Assembly (NCBI GenBank): GCA_018340375.1
Contig: JAFFJZ010000002.1
Span: forward strand, 46,334,001-46,398,000
From: Gonatopus flavifemur
Lineage: Eukaryota; Arthropoda; Insecta; Hymenoptera; Dryinidae
Length of the DNA stretch: 64,000 nt
Direction of reading: 5' to 3'
Shown piece after piece: positions 21,935-31,942 of this stretch. How positions within the stretch are numbered: position 1 is the stretch's first letter; the number at the start of each line of letters is the position of its first letter. The position numbers and the translations under genes are program-made. Below the pieces are notes generated by a model. It searched no databases. It saw nothing but the letters and a program-made list of their open reading frames with translations, and was not told where the DNA came from.

Positions 21935-22139
21935 CAGAGATGAGTTGAAGAGATTGCTAACGATATATGAAAAGCATGGTCCAGTTTCTGATTGGTGGTA
22001 TCACATTTTCCGTTTATCCTCCCATGCTGATTGGTTCAGAAGAAAAATTCAACCAATCACATAATTTTCTTCAAAAAAAAGAACGTGATACGGACCATGA
22101 TTTTAACATTGCGTTAGCAATCTCTCCAATTCATCTCTG
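21935..22139. mobile_element. MITE, CAGAGATGA family with 7-bp duplication
   Basis: A 205-bp element. The left end is CAGAGATGAGTTGAAGAGAT and the right end ATCTCTCCAATTCATCTCTG, with AGATTGCTAACG facing CGTTAGCAATCT. The 7-mer ACCTCGG is repeated exactly at 21928-21934 and 22140-22146. Inner GCATGGTCC faces GGACCATG. The duplication length fits P-superfamily elements, or hAT if one base has changed; superfamily is open. Confidence 0.85.
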
Positions 22140-22146
22140 ACCTCGG

Positions 22147-23090
22147 TTATTCAATATATTCTCATTTATCGTGTAAAGTTGAAACTGTACAAACATTTGT
22201 AGCAAATTTACACAATTAAACGATAAATACGTGTACGTGATTTTCAGTTAATTGTTTGATCAACTGTTCTCTTTCTTTTCTTGACGTAAAATTTTCCATA
22301 ACTCAATTTCTGATATTTTTGAACAAGGAGAAACCTATGAGAAAGGGAAGAGTTTCTTTGGCATGGAAGTTTTGTAATGAATCTATAAACAAAGTTGCGA
22401 TCGAGTGGATTGTTTCTGGAGCTTCCATCAGGGTGATTAGCTTCCATTATAGATAGGTGAACAACGACGAGTTTTAAGTAATTGTTCAACATTGTATCGA
22501 TCGAGTCTTATCCGGACTTGCATCGTTGCTTCGTTGAGAGTGCGTAATCGATTATGTTTGCTTTTTTTACTCCTTTTATTATACTTGATAGTGCATTATT
22601 CATAATTCTGACTTGTGAAAGTCTCGATAACTTCTGATAATAATTGTGGTTCAAGATTTAACGTGTATTTATATAAACTCGTTGAACAATTTTATTTTTT
22701 GATTTATAGTATACATATGCTGCATTTAATCTATTCAAACAAAGTTTCGATTGATTGATATTCGAAAACATTCTCTCTTGAACTAATTTGTCAAACGGAT
22801 ATGTTGTAGTATTATTTTGAAATTTGCTTTATCGACATTAAATGTTGTCGGAATAATAAATCAAAGGGGTTACCTAATATCAGATAAATGATTAAGACAT
22901 TAGCTAAAACGTGCGTGAAATAGATTTGGCGCGCTTTCGGTATACACATTCCACGTTTTGTATAGAAACCTGTTGCAGGGAAACGAATATCATTGTGGCT
23001 ACATTGATTGGCTGTATTTTCATATTTTTGAACAGATAAATAGTCGAAATAGATCACATTGAACTATTGAATTCCTCACATATACCAGAT
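22147..23090. other. No gene recognised
   Basis: Unique AT-rich sequence. Short frames at 22244-22492 (-) and 22256-22456 (+) overlap each other and carry no domain. Confidence 0.45.
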
Positions 23091-23094
23091 CATT

Positions 23095-24298
23095 CAACAT
23101 GTCCGTAAGATAAGTAAGAGAAAAACAAAAGTTTGACAAAACTCGATTTTATTATTCAACATAGTTGCCTTCGAGGGCGATGCAACCAGTATAGCGATTT
23201 TCCAACTTTTCGATACCACTTTTATAGTACGATTTCTCTTTCTCTTCAAAATAGGCCTCAGTTTCAGCGATTACTTCGTCATTGGACTTGAATTTCTTTC
23301 CAGCGAGTATTCTCTTGAGATCTGGAAACAATAAAAAGTCTCTTGGGGCTAAATCTGGAGAATACAGCGGGTGGGTAAGCAATTCGAAGCCCAATTCATT
23401 CAATTTTGCCATTGTTTTCATCGATTTGTGACACGTTGCATTGTCTTGGTGAAACAACACTTTTTTCTTCCGCAAATGTGGCCGTTTCTTTGCGATTTCA
23501 GCCTTCAATCGATCCAAAAGTGCACAGTAATAGTCGCTGTCGATGGTGGTTCCTTTTTGGAGATGGTCGATGGATATTATTCCCTTCGCATCCCAAAATA
23601 CAGGCGCCGTCGCCTTACCGGCCGACCGTTGCGTCTTTGCTCGTTTTGGATTCGATTTGTCGATTGCTGTCCACTCAGCTGACTGTCTTTTGGATTCTGG
23701 CATGTAATGGCGAAGCCATGTTTCATCCATTGTCACATATTGACGATAGAATTCGATTTTATTGCCGTTCAACAGCGCCAAACACTCCTCTGGAGTATCA
23801 ATTTGTTGTTTTTGGCCAACTGTGAGCTCACGCAGCACCCACTTCGCACAGAGCTTTCGCATACCCAAATGTTCGTGTAAAATGGTAAAAACACTACCAT
23901 CTCATATCTTTACAACGTGAGCTAGCTCGTGCACCTTCAATTTGCGATCGTTCATAACCAATTTGTGGTTTTTTTTATGTTTTCTGGAATAACACCCTCA
24001 TTTGGGCGTCCACTGCGCTCTGCGTCATTTGTGCTAGGACGACCACGTTTAAATTCAGCAATCCACTTCTCTATCATTGTTCTCGATGGAACAGAGTGCG
24101 CATAATCTTCATCAAGCCATTGTTTGGTTTCCACTGTATTTTTTTTCCATCAAACAGCAATGCTTTATCAGAACTCGAAATTCATTTTTTTCAATTTTTT
24201 TCTCCATAACAAAAGTTCCTTCACGCAAAATGCTATAACTCACGAATCAATAGTCAGATTGCTATCAAAATTACCCACTTTTTCATTCAGTATTTGTT
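23095..24298 (-). mobile_element. Irritans-type (Himar1-like) mariner, inactive
   Basis: Transposon copy on the minus strand whose coding part is at 23152-24207. Outer borders are approximate: GTCCGTAAG near the left edge and the region before the SINE on the right may be the eroded terminal repeats, but I could not match them convincingly. A tRNA-derived SINE abuts its right side. Confidence 0.7.
23152..24207 (-). pseudogene. Irritans-subfamily mariner transposase, broken
   Basis: A cut-and-paste transposase of the D,D34D class that recognises the mariner termini. The C-terminal two thirds is one open frame (23152-23868) with VTMDETW (first Asp), LFHQDNA (second Asp), YSPDLAPRDF (third Asp) and the family ending EGNYVE. 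The wording of these blocks is closest to Himar1-type irritans elements. The N-terminal DNA-binding part is broken: an ATG at 24207 (MEKKIEKNEF) leads into a frameshift in an A-run near 24135, the middle part (WLDEDYAHS ... ERSGRPNEG) is open to a second frameshift in an A-run near 23972, and an in-frame TGA follows near 23907. All three catalytic Asp are present, but no full-length product is possible. SINE and two other mariners lie within 7 kb. Confidence 0.9.
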
Positions 24299-24590
24299 AA
24301 CCCGGTCTCTTTTACGCTGCCAAGGCCAATTGGACCGGGGGAATCGTACCTCCAACCTAACCTACGCGGCAGGGGTAAGATTCCCTGACTTATCAACCGT
24401 CGTTCCCCTATTACGGTGATACCCGCTTTCGGGATAAACTTTGGTTGACGCACCAACCGCCATTTCCCCTTTCGCGGCATTACCGTTAGGGAGAAAGGCG
24501 GATTGATTAGTCAGGGATTCGAACTCCCCAGCCTGCCGGACATCCATGTCTGAAAGTTAGTGCGTTAACCGTTCAGCCATGGAGCCGGTT
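24299..24590 (-). repeat. tRNA-derived SINE
   Basis: GC-richer than its surroundings. Read on the minus strand, the head carries an RNA polymerase III A box TGGCTGAACGG (24569-24579) and B box AGTTCGAATCC (24515-24525) at tRNA-like spacing with a plausible T arm (GGGA, GTTCGAA, TCCC). The 3' half of the putative acceptor stem does not pair, so it is not a working tRNA. The body after the B box holds a second, weaker B-box-like GTACGATTCC (near 24340-24350) and repeats such as AGTCAGGGA, so a dimeric structure is possible. The head resembles class II (Ser/Leu) tRNAs; that is only an impression. Confidence 0.75.
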
Positions 24591-25370
24591 AAAATTATAC
24601 ACGTATCGCTTGAAGGTTAGTAATAAATAAAAATCATATGGAAAAATTCGAGTAACGCCATCTATGTGTCATCCTACGGACTTTTTGAATGGACTGTTAC
24701 TATCGAAACAGAGAATAAAACTGTACCGTTGAAGGGTGAGAACCATAGATTCCACATTGATTTGAATTACAGTGTATCGGAAAAATACAATAGAAGTTGA
24801 ATTGAGAGAATAGAAAAAATGATGATCGTTGACGCCATCGATCGATCATTGATCAACAATTGACTCAATGGTAGATTCGATTCTTGAGGAGGTACGCCTG
24901 ATCGATCCCCTGGGGAGTTGAGGTCAATTGAACCATCGACTCTCAGATTACGATGGCGCTGATGATGTAAACGATATATCGTGAATCAAATAATTGCAAC
25001 CGTGAGAGGAATTAATCGATATACAATCGGTCAACTATCAATCCACTGAAACACGACGACGACGCGATCGAATGGAAATTTCTTCTCTTCGTCGCCGCCA
25101 ATCGTAATATACGTAATGTACTTACGTGAATGCAGACACGCGGGTCTACATGTTGTACATTTCATACGAATCAATTCGATACCGCGATGAGCTTTATATT
25201 CATAAAGACAATGAATGCATGTAACGAATCTTCAACTACCCAATGCACTATGTTCTACAATACCTGAGAATGTTCTACAATATCTTGCTCAGAGATTTTT
25301 GTACAATTTTGTATTTGACATGAGTTGAAGACGAAAATGAAAACAAAATTAACGATGAGAATCATTAATA
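24591..25370. other. No gene recognised
   Basis: Unique sequence with several ATCGATCGATCATTGATC-like palindromic bits at about 24835-24855. No exon supported. Confidence 0.45.
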
Positions 25371-25372
25371 TA

Positions 25373-26658
25373 TTAGGTGTACAAATAAGTTTCCGCGGTT
25401 TTTTATAAAAAATTAGGAATTTATTGTAAAGGAAAAGTACATTACGTTTTATTCAAAGTATTTTCCATCATTCGCCACTACTTTTCCCCATCTTTCTGGC
25501 AACATTCGGATACCCCGTCGAAAAAACTCTTCATCTTTTGACGCTATCCACAAATCTAGCCAATTTTTGGTGTCTTCATATGATGTGAAGCGCTGCTCAG
25601 ACAGACCATGTGCCATCGACCGGAACAGGTGATAATCAGAAGGGGCTAAGTCTGGTGAATACGGCGGGTGGGGTAAAACTTCCCAGTTGAGTGTTTCCAA
25701 GTATGTTTTTACCGGCGCCGCAACATGTTGCCGAGCATTATCGTGTAAAAGAATAATTTTGTCGTGTCTGGAGTAGTAATGGGCGCGTTTTTCCTTAAGT
25801 GCCCGACTCAATCTCATCAATTGTGTTCGGTAGAGAGCTCCAGTAATGGTTTCGCTTGGTTTCAGCAATTCATAATACACGACACCAAGCTGATCCCACC
25901 AAATACACAGCATGAGTTTTTTTCCATGAATATTCGGCTTAGCTGTCGATGTTGATGGTTCGCCGGGCTTAACCCATGACTTTCTCTTCTTTGGATTATC
26001 GTAGTGAATCCATTTTTCGTCACCAGTGACTATACGATGCAAAAAACTCTTTTTTTTATTCCTGGCAAGCAGCATTTCACTCATGCATAATCGGCGTTCA
26101 ACGTCTCTCGGCTTTAGTTCATATGGAACCCAATTTCCTTGTTTTTGAATCATTCCTAACGATTTTAAACGATGTGAAATTGCTTGTTGAGTCACTTGTA
26201 GAGTAAGTGCAAGTTCTTTTTGCGTTTGGGACGAATCTTCCTCCAATAGTACTTCTAATTCCATGTCTTCGTACACTTTCGGCCTTCCACTGCGTTCTTT
26301 GTCTTTAACGTCAAACTCACCGTTCTTAAACTTTTGAAACCATTCCTGACAACTTCTCTCACTTAAAGCAGCTTCACCATATGCTTCTAGAAGCAATCGA
26401 TGCGCCTCAGCTGCAGATTTTTTCACATTAAAGAAGTAAATCAAAAGTTCCCGCAAATGATGCTTATTTGGAATAAAACTTGACATTTTTGCACGAAAAA
26501 AATTACGTGATGCTGATACGGAATCACTAGTACTCGAGGGTTATGGTGTTGCCAGATGACTAAACTTGGGATATTACGTTTTACATCTGACAATTTCTCC
26601 ATAACCTTCTGGTGGGGCCATCTTTTGACAAACCGCGGAAACTTATTTGTACACCTAA
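25373..26658 (-). mobile_element. Intact mauritiana-type mariner element
   Basis: A 1286-bp element flanked by TA (25371-25372 and 26659-26660). The terminal repeats begin TTAGGTGTACAAATAAGTTT and end AAACTTATTTGTACACCTAA; they match over about 28 bp through CCGCGG. It contains one uninterrupted transposase gene on the minus strand. Length, termini and TA duplication are as expected for a complete mariner. Confidence 0.95.
25449..26486 (-). CDS. Mariner transposase, full length (D,D34D)
   Basis: A nuclear cut-and-paste transposase that binds the TTAGGTGTACAAATAAG termini and inserts at TA. The frame is 345 codons, the same length as Mos1. The N-terminal part (about 1-115) has two helix-turn-helix motifs, including LLEAYGEAALSE and VTQQAISHRL, then the linker motif WVPYEL (119-124). 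The catalytic triad is D156 (TGDEKW), D249 (LLHDN) and D284 (APSDYHLF), exactly 34 residues between the last two and, as I recall, the same positions as Mos1. The frame ends NDGKYFE. No frameshift or internal stop is present. One deviation is HDNARQH, where most relatives have Pro in place of Gln. The start ATG at 26486 gives the family's usual MSSF opening. Whether it is expressed or active cannot be told from sequence. Confidence 0.95.
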   Translation of the reverse strand: MSSFIPNKHHLRELLIYFFNVKKSAAEAHRLLLEAYGEAALSERSCQEWFQKFKNGEFDVKDKERSGRPKVYEDMELEVLLEEDSSQTQKELALTLQVTQQAISHRLKSLGMIQKQGNWVPYELKPRDVERRLCMSEMLLARNKKKSFLHRIVTGDEKWIHYDNPKKRKSWVKPGEPSTSTAKPNIHGKKLMLCIWWDQLGVVYYELLKPSETITGALYRTQLMRLSRALKEKRAHYYSRHDKIILLHDNARQHVAAPVKTYLETLNWEVLPHPPYSPDLAPSDYHLFRSMAHGLSEQRFTSYEDTKNWLDLWIASKDEEFFRRGIRMLPERWGKVVANDGKYFE

Positions 26659-26770
26659 TATGATTATGATAAAGAAAAAGTAACTGAATGAATAATAGAG
26701 ATAAACTAAGAGTTTTGTTCATTCTTCTGGAATGAGAGAACAAGAAACGTTTTGCAAGCGTACTTGAATA

Positions 26771-27834
26771 CACGGAGAAAAAAAAATAGTTCTCCCAACT
26801 AATAATTAGCTGTTCCAACTACTTTACGTAGACGATTTTCGACCAACTACGAAAGTAGTTGTGGCAGGTACTTTTGTTAGATGTACCCCAGATTGTCGGG
26901 ATATCAACTCGAGTAGTTGTTACAACTACTTTTCTAAGATGCAGGATCTACATAAAATATCAAGTATGACGATATATGTAGGCCGATGAACTATTTTATT
27001 AATTGAGAAGAGCAATTTTCAGTGCCGGTTTTGATGTTTAAGGTTAGGATCTTTTATTATTTCTGCACGTGCTCGTCGACTCTTTGCAACATTTAATTGT
27101 AAATTTCGAAAAAAAAATTTATTTTCGATTGTGATATTTGTTCAATAGATTTGGGAGGAGGTGGTTGAAACATTCAAGTTCCAATGTTAACTTACCTCGG
27201 GTTTCGAACCCCTGTCATAACCTACCTATACGCTATACCTAAATCTACCTAACCTACGCCTTAATGATCGCAGCTAAACCGACAACGCTGATTATATCGT
27301 AAAAAAAGCCTTGGTTATGTTTTTGATCGTTTTGATTGTGTATTTTCATATACTCAGAGTATACATAAAGAGGATTTATCATCCTACAAATGATCAGTCA
27401 TTTAATTCCGAAAATAAAATTGGACATACGAGGTTTTTGAAAATTAGTAATTTGACAGGAATATGTATTGAAAATATTATAAAATGAAATATATACACGG
27501 TAACCACGACAGGTAACCTCAATGAATAAAGCGAGAGTTCACCGCGTTGCGATTGTTTTCAACAAAATTCACATTGCTGCAGGAACTACGTGCGTAACGA
27601 TGGGAGCAATGAGAAGTAGCTCCACGAACTATCTCAAAGTAAAGCAGATCAGGTAGCTATTTCTCTTATTCGATCAGCTACTTTTTCACAACTATATAAT
27701 TCACTTGTGACAAATATTAGAAATAGTTATGAGAACTCACGAACTATTTCAGACAGATATTTGATTTATTATCACAACTATCTCTTATACAACTACGCGA
27801 AAATAGCTCATATGCCTAAGTCCTTTTTTCCGTG
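26771..27834. mobile_element. MITE-like element, CACGGAGAAAAAAA termini
   Basis: The left end is CACGGAGAAAAAAAAATAG after TA (26769-26770); the right end is CCTTTTTTCCGTG before TA (27835-27836). Left subterminal (CCAACTACGAAAGTAGTTGT, 26845-26865) and right subterminal parts (AACTACGCGAAAATAGCTC) both hold variants of CTACTTT/AAGTAGTTG in both orientations. At 1064 bp it is longer than most; the middle (27160-27300) has a tRNA-like segment. It could be two damaged elements. Confidence 0.45.
27193..27290 (-). repeat. Possible tRNA-like SINE remnant
   Basis: Minus strand carries GGGGTTCGAAACCC (about 27207-27220), a good pol III B box with a self-complementary T arm. Upstream is TTTAGCTGCGATCATTAAGG (27265-27284), a weak A-box candidate. 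No complete cloverleaf. Confidence 0.35.
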
Positions 27835-27836
27835 TA

Positions 27837-28840
27837 CGTAAAACAGAAGCACGTATGAATTCAATGGAATAATACATTAATTTTCGCTTATGCTTTTATA
27901 TTGATTCTCCAATAAATCATGAAACTAAAAATAAGCACGATCGATGTGATAACTCGGCGGCATTGCCTTATCACCAAATATCCGCAGGTGTGCGATGAAC
28001 AATTATAGATTGAGAGTAGGAAAATAATTTTGACAACTCACCGTGGAAAAAAACCATGACAAGATAATATCACGTGAATGCGTCGTTGAGGGATATTTTT
28101 TTAACAACTTTTGTGCCGCATTTATTATTTATCCCGCGTGATATTATTTAATTATGATCGATGCGGTAAGAGATTGCAAAAAGAGATTCATTGAATATTT
28201 TTTATACAGTTGAAAATTTCATATATCATAGTTAGGGTACTTGAAATAGTTAACTTTCAACATGAGTGAATATTTTTATAACATCTCTGTCACGTGATAA
28301 TAACAATAATTAGATCGTAGTGACACTACTCGCGGAAAAGTGTCTCCTTGCACCATATGTCCGATAAATATAGAGATAACATTGAATTACTGTAATTCAT
28401 ACCGCAATATCTATTAGATTGATTGCAATTTATGTGCCCACTGCAGCAAATTTTAATTTTTATCGGATACATTGGTTGCTTGAACAGAAATTTCGGTATA
28501 TTTTACAGCAATTTAATGCTGTTCCTATAATTACAGCAATTTTCTCTCTGTGTGGAGATTAGTTCAGTTCAGTCCATTATTTAACGTAGCACACTTTTGA
28601 GAAAATTGTGAGAATTCAATACACAAAATTTGGAAGCAATTATCTAACACATATATTTTTCTGGTCAATTCAACACGGATTTTAAGAGAGTTCAAATTAA
28701 ATTTGATATAGAAACGATTTCAAACGTTCATTGTGTTTGAATTTGAATGAAAGTGTAGAAAATCTCATGCAAAAGTATGTGTATTGATTACTTTCAAACT
28801 TTTGTATCCAAATTAATATAAATATTTTGAGATTTATGGT
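27837..28840. other. No gene recognised; one stray MITE terminus
   Basis: Near 28540-28556 the sequence AATTTTCTCTCTGTGTGG looks like a right CACxGAG terminus with preceding TTACAGCAATTT/AATTGCTG motifs, but no left partner was found. Confidence 0.4.
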
Positions 28841-29281
28841 GGAGCAACTGGATAACACATTTCAGCCGATTTGAACTGAGTGCCCGAACATTTAGTTGGT
28901 TTGTGTAGATTTTTCATGCGCCAACTGATTGTACAGTAACATTGATAGCCCATCAACACGGTCAAAGGAATGAAAGGAAGCCCCAACGTTTGAATTTGTT
29001 ACTCGGGATTATTTTATGGAAATAAATTCAAGAGCAACGTGCTTAACTGGAGTTTACATGTCACAATACATTTTTATCTTATTCATAGGTGTGATTTTAC
29101 AGAAAACACATGATTTCACATTTCTCATAACCAATTTGAACAACATTCTAGCAATTCCCTGGGACATCTGGATGGGCACAGGCTAGAAAGTGCGTTAAAA
29201 AACTAGCTAGAGACCAACCTCACATCTGGGAAAACTAGCTGGGGCCCATCTAATTTCCAATAATAATAATTTCTTCTAGGG
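28841..29281. mobile_element. MITE, CCCTGGTAGAAATTTG family, longer form, copy 2
   Basis: 28841-29130 is a direct repeat of about 19931-20205 (shared AACATTTAGTTGGTTTGTGT, GCCCCAACGTTTGAATTTGT, TTATTTTATGGAAATAAATT). 29211-29281 matches the right end of the complete 219-bp member at 44033-44251 (CATCTGGGAAAACTAGCTGG, then AATTTCTTCTAGGG). The left terminus is missing. It ends 15 bp before the TTAGG terminus of the degraded mariner. Confidence 0.75.
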
Positions 29282-29296
29282 ATGTGCTGTGAAGTA

Positions 29297-30545
29297 TTAG
29301 GTGTATAACTTTGCTTCCGCCGTTTTGCAATAGATGGCTGTTGCGGTGAGTGGTAGTTGAAATAAGTAGACCATAGATGTCATACAATAAGCTTAGGTAT
29401 TTGTAAACATAACGCCATCGAAATATTAGTCGATTTGTGTCTGCATCATAAAGTTATTCTCGATTAAACATGTCAGCTTGCGAGCCAAATTCTCGTCATT
29501 TGCGGGAAGTTTTAATTTTCTGCTTTAATATGAAGAAATCTGCGGCTGAGGCTCATCGAATGCTCTCAAATACCTATGGTGGGGCCGCTATTAGTGAAAG
29601 AACGTGCCAAGAGTGGTTTCAACGCTTCAAGAACCGTGATTTTAACGTCGAAGAACAGCATGGCGGTGGAAGAGAGGAGGTTTTCGAAGATGCAGAATTT
29701 GAGGCATTACTTGATCAAGACTCGTGTCAAATGCAACAAGAATTGGCAGGATCATTGGGAGTAACGCAACCAGCCATTTCAAAACGCCTGAAAGTCAAAG
29801 GAATGATTCAGGAACAAGGAAATTGGGTGCCGTACGAGTTGAAGCTGAGAGATGTTGAACGGCGTTTGTGTGTTTGTGAACAGCTGCTTGCAAGGCAGAC
29901 TGGGGACGAAAAATGGGTTCATTACGATAATCCCAAGCGCAGAAAATCATGGGGATATCCCGGCCATGCTTCCACGTCGACGGCCAAACCGAATATTCAC
30001 GGTTCCAAGGTTATGCTCGGTATTTGGTGGGACCAGCTCGGCGTAGTGTATTATGAGTTGTTCAAACCGACTGAAACAATCGCAGGCGATCGTTATCGAA
30101 CGCAATTAATGCGTTTGAGCCGAGCATTGAAAGACAAACGGCCGCAATACAACGAGAGACATGATAGAGTGATTTTACAGCATGACATGACATCATTGCA
30201 TGACATCCAAGACATACTTGGAAACTTTGAAATGGGAAGTCCTACCCCACCCGCCGTATTCTCCAGACGTTGCTCCCTCGGACTATCACTTGTTTCGACC
30301 AATGGCACACGGCCTAGCTGACCAGCACTTCCGGTCTTATGAAGAAGTAAAAAATTGGATCGATTCGCGAATCGCTTCAAAAGATGACCAGTTTTTTCAA
30401 CGTGGGATTCGTATGCTGCCCGAAAGATGGTAGAAAGTAGTGGCCTGCGATGGACAATACTTTGAATCATAAATGTATAACCAGTTTTTTACAATAAAGC
30501 CTCGAATTTCGGAAAAAAACGGCGGAAGCAAAGTTATACACCTAA
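29297..30545 (+). mobile_element. Degraded mariner element with intact termini
   Basis: A 1249-bp copy flanked by TA (29295-29296 and 30546-30547). The terminal repeats, TTAGGTGTATAACTTTGCTT and AAGCAAAGTTATACACCTAA, are perfect over about 28 bp (through CCGCCG). The termini differ from the 25373-26658 element after TTAGGTGTA, so it is a separate lineage. Its gene is broken (29470-30472). Confidence 0.92.
29470..30472 (+). pseudogene. Mariner transposase pseudogene (mauritiana-type relative)
   Basis: The first frame (29470-30321) opens MSACEPNSRHL and holds the helix-turn-helix region, WVPYEL, TGDEKW (first Asp) and LQHD (second Asp). Three lesions are visible by comparison with the intact copy: about 10 residues are missing between LLARQ and TGDEKW; just after LQHD the segment is 8 bp too short and garbled, shifting frame; and an in-frame TAG follows PERW at 30431, 41 bases before the normal stop at 30470-30472. 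The shifted frame (30200-30433) carries YSPDVAPSDYHLF with the third Asp. The residue after the second Asp is Met rather than Asn. No active enzyme can be made, but intact termini mean it could in principle be moved in trans by a matching transposase. Confidence 0.92.
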
Positions 30546-30547
30546 TA

Positions 30548-31942
30548 ATCAAAAGTGTTATGTCATGTAGTATCCTTGTGAATCACTATTAGGATTAGCA
30601 ATTCCTGCAATTTCTTTAGGAATACATGAAATTTTAAGAAAATTCTAACAATTTAAGTGGTCAAGAAGATTGTTCCACGTTTATCAGACCGTCAAAATAT
30701 CTAGAGTCTAGTCTCTCAGTCTCGCGTTATCCAAAAAGATTCAACAACAAAGATAGGTGTCCGAACGAAATAAATCCATCTGCCCAGACAACGGTGAAGC
30801 CGCGTGAATCGATAAATCATAAAATCCAACAGAACCGTATGAGAATGATACAGGCAAATCACATTACGTATCGTTACACACGGTGAAAGAAACGTGATTA
30901 AATCTGTTTTTAATCCACAACGTTGAAATTGATACCAAGTCACGATATTGAAGTGAAAATAAAACAGAATTTATTTTTGGAGAACTTAAAAACAACGTGT
31001 TTTCGATCAGGTGCCGTGCGTTAATGATTCAAATCCCTTGCATAATTATAATATTTATTTCCAAACAGAATCCATTTCCAGGCTTTCCGTCTGACGTGTA
31101 TACCGTTATATTCATATTTCCATCAGTGTTGTTGAATGAAAAATTATGAGATCGTTGATCACGTTGTAACGCGATGTACAGCAGCAATTAGCGTGCGTTT
31201 TATCAAATGGGTTTCATTGAAGAACAATAAATCATTCATTCGCGATTACTTTTCTCAATTTTCATGTCATTTGTTCGTTGATTGATACGTTTTTGTTCCT
31301 CCCAAAGTCACTCAACGGGAGTTGAGAGAGAGAGCGATCCAACTATGGTACAGATAAATTTTCATCCCTTCCTTTCTTTCTTTTGTTTTGATTTATATTT
31401 GACGAGAGATAACACTCACGTGTTCTTCGGCTTCATTTCGAGGAAATTCATTGCAAGTTTTTTTTCTTTTTTTCATTCAATCGATAAAACACACAGTTCT
31501 GGAATTCTCCATAGTTTCCAGATCTGTTAGTTATCACGAGTGAATCAAGTATTACATTTTTAATAAGATGAAATACTTTTACTGACTCACGTGATTTTAC
31601 ATGAGAGAATGATGATAAGAGGTATTCAGGAACACCCAGTAGAGTTTATCATCACTTTTTTCGAGCGTGATATGTTATTCGTGAAAAATGATGATCTATA
31701 GCTATAGGTACACGAACTATGCTTTTTAACTCATAATACAGTGGCGCGCGGAAATATAAATTACTGAATCGTGTTCAAACAACGAATCGTTCAATTGAGA
31801 CGTTGAATGGATTTAAATTTCCTGCAGTGCAAACTATTGATTCTACCAAGAATTAGAGAATAGGTTGTACAGTTGATAAATGAATCGAACCATTTAATTT
31901 CGTGGTGAACAAGGGGAGAGATATATGCATGTAGTTCATTTG
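30548..31942. other. No gene recognised
   Basis: Unique AT-rich sequence with a short GAGAGAGAGAG run near 31324. The 82-codon frame at 31282-31530 (+) has no domain. Confidence 0.45.

Noticed and set aside
23371..23825. Plus-strand frames of 103 and 139 codons at the irritans-type mariner
   Set aside because: They are antisense shadows of the transposase on the minus strand.
24283..24547. Frames of 61-65 codons over the SINE
   Set aside because: The sequence carries pol III boxes and tRNA-like structure; the frames are incidental to its higher GC content.
24510..24590. A working tRNA gene
   Set aside because: A and B boxes and the T arm are good, but the 3' acceptor strand does not pair with GGCTCCA and the anticodon arm is unclear.
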